From an uncultured Granulosicoccus sp. (GTDB lineage Bacteria > Pseudomonadota > Gammaproteobacteria > Granulosicoccales > Granulosicoccaceae), in NCBI GenBank assembly GCA_947492525.1, contig CANLNQ010000015.1, positions 124,001 to 188,000 on the forward strand: a stretch of DNA of 64,000 bases, given 5' to 3'. The position numbers and the translations under genes are program-made. The notes beneath the pieces were generated by a model, which was not told the DNA's origin, did no database searches, and was given only the letters and a program-made list of their open reading frames with translations. Positions within the stretch are counted from its first letter, which is position 1, and each line of letters starts with the position of its first letter. Of the stretch, positions 27,589-36,581 are shown in pieces.

Positions 27589-28791
27589 ATGGCAAAAAAT
27601 TCAAACAATAACGCGCTCGCAGCGCCCGCACCGTCCTTCTGGCGGGACCCGGAGAAGCGAGCGATTGTCTATCAGGCCCTGGTGCTGGCCTTCATGGCCT
27701 GGTTGCTTTATTCCATTGTCAACAACACGGCGACAAACATGGAATCCCGGGGGCTGGCATCCGGCTTCGGTTTCCTGACGTCGTCGGCGGGCTTCGGCAT
27801 CATCTCGACACCATTTGTTCCCTATACCGAGGATTCCAGCTACTTCACCGTTTTCCTGGTGGGGCTGGTCAATACCATCATCATCGCGTTCGTCGGTTGT
27901 GTACTGGCCTTGCTGCTGGGCTTCATCGTGGGCATCGCCCGCCTGTCAAGCAACTGGCTGGTACAGAAGATCGCGACATTCTATATAGAGCTCTTTCGCA
28001 ACGTGCCGCTGCTGCTGCAGATACTGTTCTGGTACAGCGCTGTTCTGAAACCACTGCCAGGGCCGAGAGAGTTGCATGAGGCCGGCGAAGCCGTCTTCTT
28101 CTCCATCAACAATCGCGGTCTCATCTTCGCTGAGCCGGTAGGGCAGGAAGGCTTCCAGTATGTCTGGTATGCGTTCTTTGCCGCCATTGTGGTCAGCTGG
28201 CTGATCCGCAAATGGGCCAACGCAAGGCAGATGCAGACGGGTCAGCAGTTCCCGACTTTTCTGGTTGGTCTGGGTCTCATCATCGGCGCACCGTTGCTCA
28301 CCTACCTGTTTATGGGCCGGCCGCTGGAATTCGTGCCGGCAGAAATGTCACGCTTTGCCTTGCGTGGCGGAGTTACCGTGATACCTGAATTCGTGGCCCT
28401 GCTGCTGGCGCTGGTGATCTACACCGCGGCGTTCATTGCCGAAATCGTGCGGGCAGGCATTCAATCGGTCAGTCACGGTCAGACCGAAGCCGCCTCGGCG
28501 TTGGGGGTCAAACCCTCGCACCGCATGCGTCTGGTGGTAGTGCCTCAGGCCATGCGGGTCATCGTGCCGCCACTGACCAGTCAGTTTCTCAACCTCACCA
28601 AGAACTCCAGTCTGGCCACCGCCATTGCCTACCCGGATCTCTTCTCGGTATTCGCTGGCACAACCTTGAACCAGACAGGGCAGGCGGTGGAAATCATGGC
28701 CATGACACTCGCTGTCTATCTGACCTTGAGTCTGCTGACGTCGGCGTTCATGAACTGGTACAACTCACGAATCAAACTGGTGGAGCGATAG
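27589..28791 (+). CDS. aapQ: general L-amino-acid ABC transporter permease
   Basis: 400 residues, one of the two large permeases of the Aap importer. N-terminal cytoplasmic tail, a first helix (YQALVLAFMAWLLYSIVNN), a long periplasmic stretch with DSSYFTVFLVGLVNTIIIAFVG, and the C-terminal EAA coupling loop SVSHGQTEAASALGVKPSHRMRLVVVPQAMR. The insertion with NNRGLIFAEPVGQEGF is typical of AapQ/BztB. It should pair with AapM as heterodimer in the inner membrane. AapM starts 3 bp after its stop. Confidence 0.93.
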   Translation: MAKNSNNNALAAPAPSFWRDPEKRAIVYQALVLAFMAWLLYSIVNNTATNMESRGLASGFGFLTSSAGFGIISTPFVPYTEDSSYFTVFLVGLVNTIIIAFVGCVLALLLGFIVGIARLSSNWLVQKIATFYIELFRNVPLLLQILFWYSAVLKPLPGPRELHEAGEAVFFSINNRGLIFAEPVGQEGFQYVWYAFFAAIVVSWLIRKWANARQMQTGQQFPTFLVGLGLIIGAPLLTYLFMGRPLEFVPAEMSRFALRGGVTVIPEFVALLLALVIYTAAFIAEIVRAGIQSVSHGQTEAASALGVKPSHRMRLVVVPQAMRVIVPPLTSQFLNLTKNSSLATAIAYPDLFSVFAGTTLNQTGQAVEIMAMTLAVYLTLSLLTSAFMNWYNSRIKLVER

Positions 28792-28794
28792 GTC

Positions 28795-29937
28795 ATGGCT
28801 ATCAATGACAATGCGAACCCACAAGGTGTGGTTCATGACGGCAATTTGCCGGACAAGCCGGCACCCATGGCCACCGAGGGTGCGGTTGCCTGGATGAGAG
28901 ACAACCTGTTCAACGGGCCTTTCAACTCGATTCTGTCAGTGCTGGCACTTGCACTGGTTCTGTACGTGTTGCCGGGTATGCTGTCCTGGCTCATATTCAA
29001 TGCCAACTGGACGGGCGGGGCTGAGGCCTGTCGTGTGAATCCGGACGGTGCCTGCTGGCCGTTCGTCAGTTCGCGCTGGGAGCAGTTCCTGTATGGCTTC
29101 TATGAGAAGTCGGAGCGCTGGCGTATCGATATCCTGCTCATCATATTGGCCATCGGGATTGCCTGGCTGGTTATCGAACGTCTGCCGGGGCGCACCTTCG
29201 CCGCGATACTCATGCTCTTCGTGTATCCGGTCTTTGCCTTCTTCATGCTTTACGGCAACGAGAAAATGGGTTTGCCCATCGTTGAGACGTCGCAGTGGGG
29301 TGGATTCACGCTGACTCTGGTCATTGCCTTGAGCGGGATCGTGGCCTCGCTGCCACTGGGTGTGCTGCTGGCGCTCGGGCGGCGTTCGAAGATGCCGATC
29401 ATCAGTCTGCTGAGTACCGTATTCATCGAATTCTGGCGCGGAATTCCGCTGGTGGCCGTACTGTTCATGGCAACCATCATGTTCCCGCTGTTTCTGCCGG
29501 CCGGTGTGACGTTCGATCAGTTGTTGCGGGCCGTCATCGGGGTCGCGCTGTTTTCATCGGCCTACATGGCAGAAGTGGTACGCGGCGGCTTGCAGGCGAT
29601 TCCCAAGGGGCAGTACGAAGGCGCGATGGCGCTGGGGCTGCCGTTTGGCAAGATGATGCGACTGATCATCCTGCCTCAGGCGCTGAAGATCGTCATACCC
29701 GGTATCGTCAACACCTTCATCGGGCTGTTCAAGGATACGACGCTGGTCTTGATCATTGCCCTGTTCGACCTGCTCGGGGTCGTCCAGGCATCCATTGCGG
29801 ATCCCAACTGGTCGATCCGATCCGTTCCCTACACCGGTTATGCCTTCGTCGCCATCGTTTTCTGGGTGTGTTGTTACAGCATGGCGCGCTATAGCCGGTA
29901 TATCGAAGACAAACTGCACACAGGACACAAGCGATGA
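28795..29937 (+). CDS. aapM: general L-amino-acid ABC transporter permease
   Basis: 380 residues. Helices in the first 200 residues include [21 protein letters not shown] and [17 protein letters not shown]; the ABC permease core follows, with [24 protein letters not shown] and the EAA loop [31 protein letters not shown]. The insertion [29 protein letters not shown] is typical of AapM/BztC. It overlaps aapP by ATGA (29934-29937), so ATPase synthesis is coupled. Confidence 0.93.
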   Translation: MAINDNANPQGVVHDGNLPDKPAPMATEGAVAWMRDNLFNGPFNSILSVLALALVLYVLPGMLSWLIFNANWTGGAEACRVNPDGACWPFVSSRWEQFLYGFYEKSERWRIDILLIILAIGIAWLVIERLPGRTFAAILMLFVYPVFAFFMLYGNEKMGLPIVETSQWGGFTLTLVIALSGIVASLPLGVLLALGRRSKMPIISLLSTVFIEFWRGIPLVAVLFMATIMFPLFLPAGVTFDQLLRAVIGVALFSSAYMAEVVRGGLQAIPKGQYEGAMALGLPFGKMMRLIILPQALKIVIPGIVNTFIGLFKDTTLVLIIALFDLLGVVQASIADPNWSIRSVPYTGYAFVAIVFWVCCYSMARYSRYIEDKLHTGHKR

Positions 29938-30737
29938 TGCAAGGTGATCAGAACAGCCCGGACTCGGTAGCCGGCAACCCTTCTGCCATGCAGGTGGGTG
30001 ATGAAGCGGTGATCAGCATCACCGACATGAACAAGTGGTATGGGCAGTTTCATGTGCTCAAGGACATCAATCTGACGGTCAGGCGCGGGGAGAGAATCGT
30101 TATCTGTGGGCCGTCAGGTTCGGGGAAATCCACGTTGATCCGGTGTATCAATCGACTGGAAGAGCATCAGCAAGGGTCGATCAACGTCGATGGGATCGAG
30201 TTGAACAACGACCTGAAGAACATCGATGCAATCCGGCGAGAGGTCGGCATGGTATTCCAGCACTTCAACCTCTTTCCGCACCTCACCGTGTTGCAGAACT
30301 GTACGCTGGCGCCCATCTGGGTCAAGAAGATGCCTCGTCGGGAGGCAGAGCAGATTGCGATGAAGTATCTGGAGCGTGTGCGTATCCCCGAACAGGCGAA
30401 CAAGTTCCCGGGGCAGCTCTCGGGAGGGCAGCAGCAACGGGTCGCCATCGCCCGTTCGTTGTGCATGAACCCCAAGATCATGCTGTTCGATGAGCCGACC
30501 TCGGCGCTTGATCCCGAGATGATCAAGGAAGTACTCGATGTCATGATCGAGCTGGCGCACGAGGGCATGACCATGATCTGCGTGACGCACGAAATGGGTT
30601 TCGCCAAGACCGTTGCCAACCGCGTGATTTTCATGGATGGCGGTCAGATCATCGAAGAGAACGAGCCTGAGGAATTCTTCAACAATCCACAGTCGGATCG
30701 CACACAATTATTTCTCAGCCAGATACTTGCTCACTGA
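29934..30737 (+). CDS. aapP: general L-amino-acid ABC transporter ATP-binding protein
   Basis: 267 residues, including an unusual acidic/polar N-terminal extension of about 25 residues before [11 protein letters not shown]. Walker [11 protein letters not shown]-loop [15 protein letters not shown], signature [15 protein letters not shown], Walker [15 protein letters not shown]-type sequence ([15 protein letters not shown]) and H-loop [16 protein letters not shown] are all intact. Powers the AapQM permease. A second ATG at 29988 is an alternative start. No obvious terminator follows; the tRNA promoter lies 100 bp downstream. Confidence 0.95.
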   Translation: MMQGDQNSPDSVAGNPSAMQVGDEAVISITDMNKWYGQFHVLKDINLTVRRGERIVICGPSGSGKSTLIRCINRLEEHQQGSINVDGIELNNDLKNIDAIRREVGMVFQHFNLFPHLTVLQNCTLAPIWVKKMPRREAEQIAMKYLERVRIPEQANKFPGQLSGGQQQRVAIARSLCMNPKIMLFDEPTSALDPEMIKEVLDVMIELAHEGMTMICVTHEMGFAKTVANRVIFMDGGQIIEENEPEEFFNNPQSDRTQLFLSQILAH

Positions 30738-30758
30738 AAAAAGCATGTACAATACGGC

Positions 30759-30814
30759 ACTCGGTTTTCGAGAATCCAACTGCCTGCGGGCAGCGAGAGA
30801 CTGGAAAGCCGAGT
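30759..30814 (+). other. large hairpin between aapP and tRNA-Tyr
   Basis: ACTCGGTTTTC (30759-30769) can pair with GAAAGCCGAGT (30804-30814) with one G-U pair; inside it CTGCC (30780-30784) pairs with GGCAG (30789-30793). No U tract follows. It may protect or end the aap mRNA. Confidence 0.4.
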
Positions 30815-30838
30815 ATCAGTAAAAATATCCGTATAGTC

Positions 30839-30867
30839 TTGACATCTACGTATTCAGGTTTCATAAT
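30839..30867 (+). promoter_or_regulatory. sigma-70 promoter of the tRNA-tuf operon
   Basis: TTGACA at 30839-30844, a 17-bp spacer and CATAAT at 30862-30867: close to consensus. Transcription would start near 30874, about 10 bp before tRNA-Tyr. Strength fits a stable RNA and tuf operon. Confidence 0.88.
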
Positions 30868-30883
30868 TATCGGCTTGCCCGAT

Positions 30884-30968
30884 GGAGGGATTCCCGAGCG
30901 GTCAAAGGGGGCAGACTGTAAATCTGCTGGCTCAGCCTTCGGAGGTTCGAATCCTCCTCCCTCCACCA
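30884..30968 (+). tRNA. tRNA-Tyr (GTA)
   Basis: 85 nt with the encoded CCA end. Acceptor GGAGGGA pairs with TCCCTCC; anticodon loop ACTGTAAAT contains GTA; long variable arm as expected for tRNA-Tyr; T loop GGTTCGAATCC. First RNA of the tRNA-tuf operon. Confidence 0.97.
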
Positions 30969-31055
30969 TTCGTGGCAAGCAAGAAGTAGCGATAAGTTCA
31001 GTGAAATCAGTAAGTGGTTAGTCAGGAACAGCAGCAGGTCAATCAGTTCAAGCGT

Positions 31056-31129
<74 letters not shown>

Positions 31130-31241
31130 TATCTCACTCGGCATACGCTGAAGTCTGGTGTGGCGCATTCAGGATGATTCGGATCAACTGTTGTTCTTGT
31201 GCAGGTTGTGGCACCCAAGGTGTTGCAAGTGATGAATCAGT

Positions 31242-31318
<77 letters not shown>

Positions 31319-31468
31319 TTTGTCCAGAATGCCTGTTCTGCTTTTCTGGTTGCGGTGTTTGCAAGCAGTTGCTGGCTTCCAGTCAGGATTCACGGTAGCC
31401 GCGGCGTCGCGCGGCAATGTTTTCCAAGTCGACGACAGAACACAACAATCCGGTAGAGGCAGCGCCTG

Positions 31469-32659
31469 ATGTCCAAGGAAAAATTCGAACGTAACAAACC
31501 GCATGTCAACGTAGGCACCATTGGCCACGTTGATCACGGCAAGACCACATTGACCGCAGCGCTGACTATCTGCCAGGCAGAGAAGTTCGGTGGAGCGGCT
31601 CGTGCATACGACCAGATCGACAACGCGCCGGAAGAGAAGGCTCGTGGTATCACGATCGCGACAGCCCACGTTGAGTATGAGTCCGACTCACGTCACTACG
31701 CGCACGTTGATTGCCCCGGTCACGCTGACTATGTCAAGAACATGATCACGGGTGCGGCTCAGATGGACGGCGCGATTCTGGTCTGTTCAGCAGCTGATGG
31801 CCCAATGCCTCAGACGCGTGAGCACATCCTGCTGGCTCGCCAGGTGGGTGTGCCTTACATCGTTGTCTACCTGAACAAGGCAGACATGGTTGATGATGCC
31901 GAGCTGCTGGAGCTGGTTGAAATGGAAGTTCGTGAGCTGCTGGACAGCTACGATTTCCCTGGCGACGACACGCCGATCATCACCGGTTCTGCGCTGAAGG
32001 CCATCGAAGGCGATACGTCCGACATCGGTCGTCCGTCCATCGACAAGCTGATCGAAGCACTGGATACCTACATTCCAATGCCAGAGCGTCCAGTGGACCA
32101 GCCGTTCCTGATGCCAGTGGAAGACGTATTCTCGATCTCTGGTCGTGGAACTGTTGCCACCGGTCGAGTCGAGCGTGGAATCATCAAGGTGGGTGAGGAA
32201 ATCGAGATCGTCGGTATCCGTGACACCACCAAGACCACCGTTACCGGTGTGGAGATGTTCCGCAAGCTGCTGGACCAGGGTGAAGCAGGCGACAACGTCG
32301 GTATTCTGCTGCGTGGTACCAAGCGCGACGATATCGAGCGCGGTCAGGTACTGTGCAAGCCAGGTTCGATCACACCTCACAAGAAGTTCGAGGCCGAGAT
32401 CTATGTACTGGGCAAGGACGAAGGTGGCCGTCACACGCCATTCTTCAACAACTACCGTCCTCAGTTCTACTTCCGTACCACGGATGTAACAGGCGCGGTT
32501 GAGCTGCCTTCAGGCACCGAGATGGTCATGCCTGGCGATAATGTGAAAATCACTGTTGCCCTGATCAACCCGATTGCGATGGAAGACGGCTTGCGTTTTG
32601 CGATTCGCGAAGGTGGCCGCACAGTTGGTGCGGGCGTCGTAGCCAAAATCATCGAGTAA
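31469..32659 (+). CDS. tuf: translation elongation factor Tu
   Basis: 396 residues. GTPase that brings aminoacyl-tRNA to the ribosome. G1 GHVDHGKTT, switch-1 [11 protein letters not shown]3 [13 protein letters not shown]4 NKADMVDD and G5 GSALKA are canonical; domains 2 and 3 follow ([34 protein letters not shown]). It is the tufB-type copy with three tRNA genes upstream and a terminator after it. A second tuf copy in a str operon elsewhere is likely but not seen here. The 150-bp leader from tRNA-Thr must be processed from the polycistronic transcript. Confidence 0.98.
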   Translation: MSKEKFERNKPHVNVGTIGHVDHGKTTLTAALTICQAEKFGGAARAYDQIDNAPEEKARGITIATAHVEYESDSRHYAHVDCPGHADYVKNMITGAAQMDGAILVCSAADGPMPQTREHILLARQVGVPYIVVYLNKADMVDDAELLELVEMEVRELLDSYDFPGDDTPIITGSALKAIEGDTSDIGRPSIDKLIEALDTYIPMPERPVDQPFLMPVEDVFSISGRGTVATGRVERGIIKVGEEIEIVGIRDTTKTTVTGVEMFRKLLDQGEAGDNVGILLRGTKRDDIERGQVLCKPGSITPHKKFEAEIYVLGKDEGGRHTPFFNNYRPQFYFRTTDVTGAVELPSGTEMVMPGDNVKITVALINPIAMEDGLRFAIREGGRTVGAGVVAKIIE

Positions 32660-32749
32660 TAGGTTATAGTAGGCGGCTCGGGAATGTCTTTTGGCGTCCC
32701 GAGTGTCTATAGTAGTCAGGCTGATTCGTCAGCCCTGAGTTCGAATGTC

Positions 32750-32780
32750 AAGCCTGGTGCTCCTCAGTTCCAGGCTTTTC
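32750..32780 (+). terminator. Rho-independent terminator after tuf
   Basis: AAGCCTGG (32750-32757) and CCAGGCTT (32770-32777) form a perfect 8-bp stem followed by TTC. Two further hairpins precede it after the tuf stop: CTCGGGA/TCCCGAG (32677-32703) and GGCTGA-TTCG-TCAGCC (32719-32734), the latter with a UUCG loop. Confidence 0.75.
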
Positions 32781-32823
32781 ATGTTCTACCCGGGAAGCGT
32801 TTGTTTCCTGAAGTCACCGGATT

Positions 32824-32899
32824 AGGCCAGTAGCTCAATTGGCAGAGCGGCGGTCTCCAAAACCGCAGGTTGGGGGTTCGATTCCCTCCTGGCCTGCCA
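32824..32899 (+). tRNA. tRNA-Trp (CCA)
   Basis: 76 nt with encoded CCA end. Acceptor AGGCCAG pairs with CTGGCCT; anticodon loop TCTCCAAAA carries CCA; T loop GGTTCGATTCC. Located between tuf and secE, the usual place in pseudomonads and relatives. Confidence 0.97.
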
Positions 32900-32955
32900 A
32901 TCCGGTATGTGTCACACGTTGAGTTTTCAACTTTAGAGTTGCCGCGAGCATATTC

Positions 32956-33327
32956 ATGGTCTCAAAGGCCGAAGTAACTAATAACAGCGCAGATACCATC
33001 AAACTTGCTTCAGCTGGCGCTCTGGTGCTGTTGGGCCTGGTGGCATTCTACTATTTCGCCGCGCAATCTCTGCTGCTGCGAGTAGTCGGTTTGCTTGTCG
33101 TTGCGGCTGTGGCGGCTTTCATTGTTTACCAGACCGAACTGGGCAAGCGTACCGTGGCCTTCTTTCGCGATGCGAGAACAGAGGTTCGCAAGGTTGTCTG
33201 GCCCAGTAGGGCAGAAACGACTCAAACAACGCTGACGGTATTCATCATCGTTGTCCTGGTCGGCATCTTTCTGTGGTTATTCGATATGTTACTTGCGTAT
33301 CTCTTTCGCGCAATCACGGGAATCTAG
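32956..33327 (+). CDS. secE: preprotein translocase subunit SecE
   Basis: 123 residues, the long three-helix form known from E. coli (127). Hydrophobic helices at about 18-36 and 40-57, then the conserved amphipathic KRTVAFFRDARTEVRKVVWPSRAETTQTT and a final helix (FIIVVLVGIFLWLFDMLLAYLF). Clamps SecY in the inner-membrane translocon. It is followed 6 bp later by nusG, with which it is normally cotranscribed. Confidence 0.96.
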   Translation: MVSKAEVTNNSADTIKLASAGALVLLGLVAFYYFAAQSLLLRVVGLLVVAAVAAFIVYQTELGKRTVAFFRDARTEVRKVVWPSRAETTQTTLTVFIIVVLVGIFLWLFDMLLAYLFRAITGI

Positions 33328-33333
33328 ACTGGC

Positions 33334-33867
33334 ATGGCAATGCGTTGGTTTGTAGTGCAGGCGTTCTCGGGCTTCGAAGGCACGGTCAAGCGATCCATGG
33401 AAGAACGGATCGAGCGAGCCGGACTTGGTGACAAGTTTGGCGATATTCTCGTGCCCACCGAAGAAGTCGTCGAGATTCGCAACGGACAGAAACGTCGTTC
33501 AGAGAGAAAATTCTTTCCCGGCTATGTGCTGGTTCGCATGGAAATGGACGATGAGTCCTGGCATCTGGTGAAGGATGTGCCGAAGGTACTGGGTTTCATT
33601 GGTGGAACGGCCGACAGGCCTGCGCCCATTTCCGACAAGGAAGCGGATGCAATCCTGCAACGTGTGCAGGACGGTGTCGAGAAGCCGAGACCAAAAGTGT
33701 TGTTCGATGTTGGCGAAGTGGTTCGCGTGACCGATGGTCCGTTCAACGACTTCAATGGTGTCGTCGAAGAAGTCAACTTCGACAAGAACCGTCTACTGGT
33801 TGCGGTGCAGATCTTCGGACGCAGCACACCAGTGGAACTCGAATTCAGTCAGGTCGAAAAGGCCTGA
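33334..33867 (+). CDS. nusG: transcription termination/antitermination factor NusG
   Basis: 177 residues. The N-terminal NGN domain ([28 protein letters not shown]) binds RNA polymerase; the C-terminal KOW domain ([23 protein letters not shown]) binds Rho or ribosomal protein S10. Two starts are in frame, ATG 33334 and ATG 33340; either is possible. Between nusG and rplK lie 114 bp that hold the rplK leader, a likely site for L1 feedback control by analogy with E. coli. Confidence 0.97.
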   Translation: MAMRWFVVQAFSGFEGTVKRSMEERIERAGLGDKFGDILVPTEEVVEIRNGQKRRSERKFFPGYVLVRMEMDDESWHLVKDVPKVLGFIGGTADRPAPISDKEADAILQRVQDGVEKPRPKVLFDVGEVVRVTDGPFNDFNGVVEEVNFDKNRLLVAVQIFGRSTPVELEFSQVEKA

Positions 33868-33981
33868 CAACAGTCGCAGGCCTCACGGTCTGTCATTCAC
33901 GCAATTTGCGTACAACCATCGGGGAGTCGGGCAGGGCGCAAGCAGCTGTCGGACGTTTGAACCCGATCAGGAGCATTCAGT

Positions 33982-34413
33982 ATGGCCAAGAAAGTCCAGG
34001 CTTATATCAAGCTGCAGGTGCCTGCAGGTCAGGCGAACCCCAGTCCACCGGTTGGACCCGCTTTGGGTCAGCATGGTGTAAACATAATGGAATTCTGCAA
34101 GGCTTTCAATGCCTCTACGCAGAGCATGGAAGCCGGGCTGCCGATTCCTGTCGTTATCACAGTCTATAACGATCGCAGCTTCACGTACATCCAGAAGACC
34201 CCGCCTGCGTCGGTTCTGCTGCGCAAGGCTGCCGGTCTGGCCAAGGGTAGTGGTCGTCCCAACACCGAAAAGGTCGGCAAGGTGTCTCGCGATCAGCTCG
34301 AAGAGATTGCAACCACCAAGAACCCTGATCTGACTGCAGCCGACATGGATGCAGCCGTTCGTACCATCGCTGGCACCGCGCGCAGCATGGGTCTGGAAGT
34401 AGAGGGCGTATAA
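33982..34413 (+). CDS. rplK: 50S ribosomal protein L11
   Basis: 143 residues, standard length. N-terminal [41 protein letters not shown] and the C-terminal rRNA-binding domain ([37 protein letters not shown]) are canonical. Part of the GTPase-associated centre with L10 and L12. Its stop is one base before the rplA start, so L11 and L1 are translated together. Confidence 0.98.
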   Translation: MAKKVQAYIKLQVPAGQANPSPPVGPALGQHGVNIMEFCKAFNASTQSMEAGLPIPVVITVYNDRSFTYIQKTPPASVLLRKAAGLAKGSGRPNTEKVGKVSRDQLEEIATTKNPDLTAADMDAAVRTIAGTARSMGLEVEGV

Positions 34414-34414
34414 G

Positions 34415-35107
34415 ATGGCTAAATTGGGAAAACGCGCCAAGGCGATTCGTGAAAAGGTCGATGCTGAAAAGCAGTACGGCGTTGCCGAAGCCTTCGAGCT
34501 GCTGAAAGAGCTGTCCACCGTCAAATTTGCCGAGTCTGTCGACGTGGCGGTCAACCTCGGTGTTGATCCACGTAAATCAGACCAGGTTGTTCGCGGTTCC
34601 AGTGTACTGCCCAACGGCACAGGCAAGACGGTTCGAGTGGCCGTATTCGCTCAGGGCGCTGCAGCCGATGCTGCTCGTGAAGCCGGTGCAGACCAGGTTG
34701 GATTCGATGATCTGGCCGAGTCCATCAAGGCAGGAAACATGGACTTCGACGTCGTTATCGCCGCACCTGACGCCATGCGCGTTGTAGGTGCTCTGGGTAC
34801 CATTCTTGGTCCTCGCGGTCTGATGCCCAACCCCAAGGTTGGAACAGTGACACCCAATGTTGCTGAAGCGGTCACCAATGCGAAAGCCGGTCAGGTTCGC
34901 TATCGCGCTGACAAGGGCGGTATCGTCCACTGCACGCTGGGCAAGGCGACATTCGAACCACAGCAGTTGCAGGAAAACCTGCAGACACTGCTGAACGATC
35001 TGATCAAGGCGAAGCCGTCAGCGGCCAAAGGCGTCTACATGCGCAAGGTTACCGTATCCACCACCATGGGGCCGGGCCTGACCATCGATCATTCCTCACT
35101 GGTCTGA
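34415..35107 (+). CDS. rplA: 50S ribosomal protein L1
   Basis: 230 residues. Forms the mobile L1 stalk at the ribosomal E site; in E. coli it also represses its own rplKA mRNA. Conserved sequence [44 protein letters not shown] and [12 protein letters not shown] is present. It follows rplK after one base and is separated from rplJ by a 327-bp leader. Confidence 0.98.
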   Translation: MAKLGKRAKAIREKVDAEKQYGVAEAFELLKELSTVKFAESVDVAVNLGVDPRKSDQVVRGSSVLPNGTGKTVRVAVFAQGAAADAAREAGADQVGFDDLAESIKAGNMDFDVVIAAPDAMRVVGALGTILGPRGLMPNPKVGTVTPNVAEAVTNAKAGQVRYRADKGGIVHCTLGKATFEPQQLQENLQTLLNDLIKAKPSAAKGVYMRKVTVSTTMGPGLTIDHSSLV

Positions 35108-35434
35108 TCCGATCGAAGCCACTGGCCTTGCCATGCAGCTCGCAGGCAGGGCCAGTAGAACTAACATGCCAGCGGTATTCTCGCTGGTAGGGATGTAGTA
35201 CAGAAGAACTTTGAGTGAGCAGACGTTGTGCCATGGCTAGCCATGACTTGGTCTGTCTCATCGAAGACCGCAGGTGTCAAGTCGTCATGATTGACTTAAT
35301 GGCCTGCGCAGATGGGGATGCAACTGATGATCGTTTTTCAATTGCAGAACCGAGTGGGTAAGTTGTCTTTACCGGCAACTTGCAAGGCATGGCTTTTTGA
35401 TTCGTTTGAAAAGCCGTTTAACTAAAGGTGCTCT
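35108..35434 (+). promoter_or_regulatory. rplJ leader (L10-L12 control region)
   Basis: 327 bp without a gene between rplA and rplJ, the same place as the long L10 leader of E. coli, where the L10-L12 complex represses translation and an internal promoter lies. Visible structure: an 8-bp stem closed by CCAGCG (35169-35174) and CGCTGG (35182-35187), and a 14-bp palindrome CATGGCTAGCCATG (35232-35245). The L10 target itself is inferred, not identified. Confidence 0.6.
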
Positions 35435-35959
35435 ATGGCTCTGACTTATGCAGAGAAGCAAGCCGTCGTAGCCGAAGTCGCAGATGTTGCGGGTTCAGCT
35501 TTGTCGGCGGTTGCTGCCGAGTACCGGGGACTTAGCGTCTCGCAATTGACCGATCTTCGTGCGAAAGCTCGTGAGAACGGTGTGTATGTGCGAGTCGTCA
35601 AGAATTCCCTGGCACGCCTGGCAGTCAAGGGGACTGAATTCGAGTGTATGAACGATCGCCTCAGCGGTCCGTTGATGCTGGCTTTCTCGCAAGAGGATCC
35701 CGGTGCAGCGGCACGGCTGTTCCGCGACTTCGCCAAGGAAAATGACAAGCTTGTCATCACCCTGGGCGCTGTTGGCGGTGAAACGATCGATGCTGGCGAC
35801 ATAGGCAAACTGGCCAATCTCCCGACACGGGACGAGGCTATTTCCATGCTGATGTCTGTCATGCAAGCGCCTGTTACCAAACTCGCGCGTACCTTGAACG
35901 AAGTTCCGGGCAAGCTCGTTCGTACAGTGGAAGCTGTGCGTGTGTCCAAAGAAGCTTAA
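35435..35959 (+). CDS. rplJ: 50S ribosomal protein L10
   Basis: 174 residues. Base of the ribosomal stalk; binds 23S rRNA and L7/L12 dimers. YAEKQAVVAEVADVAGSALSAVAAEYRGLSV and RVVKNSLARLAVKGT are typical of the N-terminal RNA-binding domain, while the C-terminal helix (VMQAPVTKLARTLNEVPGKLVRTVEAVR) holds L12. Cotranscribed with rplL after 81 bp. Expected to autoregulate through the 35108-35434 leader. Confidence 0.98.
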   Translation: MALTYAEKQAVVAEVADVAGSALSAVAAEYRGLSVSQLTDLRAKARENGVYVRVVKNSLARLAVKGTEFECMNDRLSGPLMLAFSQEDPGAAARLFRDFAKENDKLVITLGAVGGETIDAGDIGKLANLPTRDEAISMLMSVMQAPVTKLARTLNEVPGKLVRTVEAVRVSKEA

Positions 35960-36040
35960 TACGAACCAGCTCGTCCGGTTCACTCAACTTAGACTTAACG
36001 GTTATCCGGCAATCTACCGGTAACCATTGGAGAAAGACAA

Positions 36041-36418
36041 ATGGCAGTTTCAAAAGAAGACATGCTGGAAACCATTTCCAATATGTCAGTGATGGAGGTT
36101 GTTGACCTCATCAGTGCAATGGAAGAGAAGTTCGGTGTATCTGCAGCTGCAGCTGTTGCTGCTGCTCCTGCTGCTGGCGGCGACGCTGGTGCAGCTGCTG
36201 AAGAGCAGACTGACTTCGACGTGGTTCTGGCTGGTTTCGGCGACAACAAGGTTGGCGTTATCAAGGCAGTACGCGGCGCAACTGGCCTCGGCTTGAAAGA
36301 AGCGAAAGACCTCGTTGAAAGTGCACCAGCTCCTATCAAGGAAGGCGTGCCTAAAGCTGAAGCTGAAGAACTGAAGAAGGTTCTGGAAGAAGCCGGCGCC
36401 TCCGTCGAGCTGAAGTAA
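36041..36418 (+). CDS. rplL: 50S ribosomal protein L7/L12
   Basis: 125 residues. N-terminal dimerisation helices ([26 protein letters not shown]), an alanine-rich hinge (about 38-55) and the C-terminal globular domain ([35 protein letters not shown]) that recruits EF-Tu and EF-G. Strong SD GGAG before the ATG, in line with its higher copy number. Followed by a hairpin before rpoB. Confidence 0.98.
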   Translation: MAVSKEDMLETISNMSVMEVVDLISAMEEKFGVSAAAAVAAAPAAGGDAGAAAEEQTDFDVVLAGFGDNKVGVIKAVRGATGLGLKEAKDLVESAPAPIKEGVPKAEAEELKKVLEEAGASVELK

Positions 36419-36439
36419 TCGTTGTACCCCTCGTTGCAG

Positions 36440-36462
36440 CCCCGGAGCCGAGAGCTTCGGGG
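36440..36462 (+). terminator. hairpin between rplL and rpoB (attenuator or RNase III site)
   Basis: CCCCGGAGC (36440-36448) pairs with GCTTCGGGG (36454-36462), with one G-U pair, around CGAGA. No U tract follows. E. coli has a partial attenuator and an RNase III site at this place, so a similar role in lowering rpoBC output is inferred. Confidence 0.6.
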
Positions 36463-36581
36463 CAGTAACATCGACAGGCTGACAGTCGCTGTGACTGCCG
36501 GCCTGCCGTCGTTTCCGACGGAAAATTATCGAACTTGCGTGCTCGCCCGGCACGCGACCTTCAAGACTGTGAGGAACGTTG

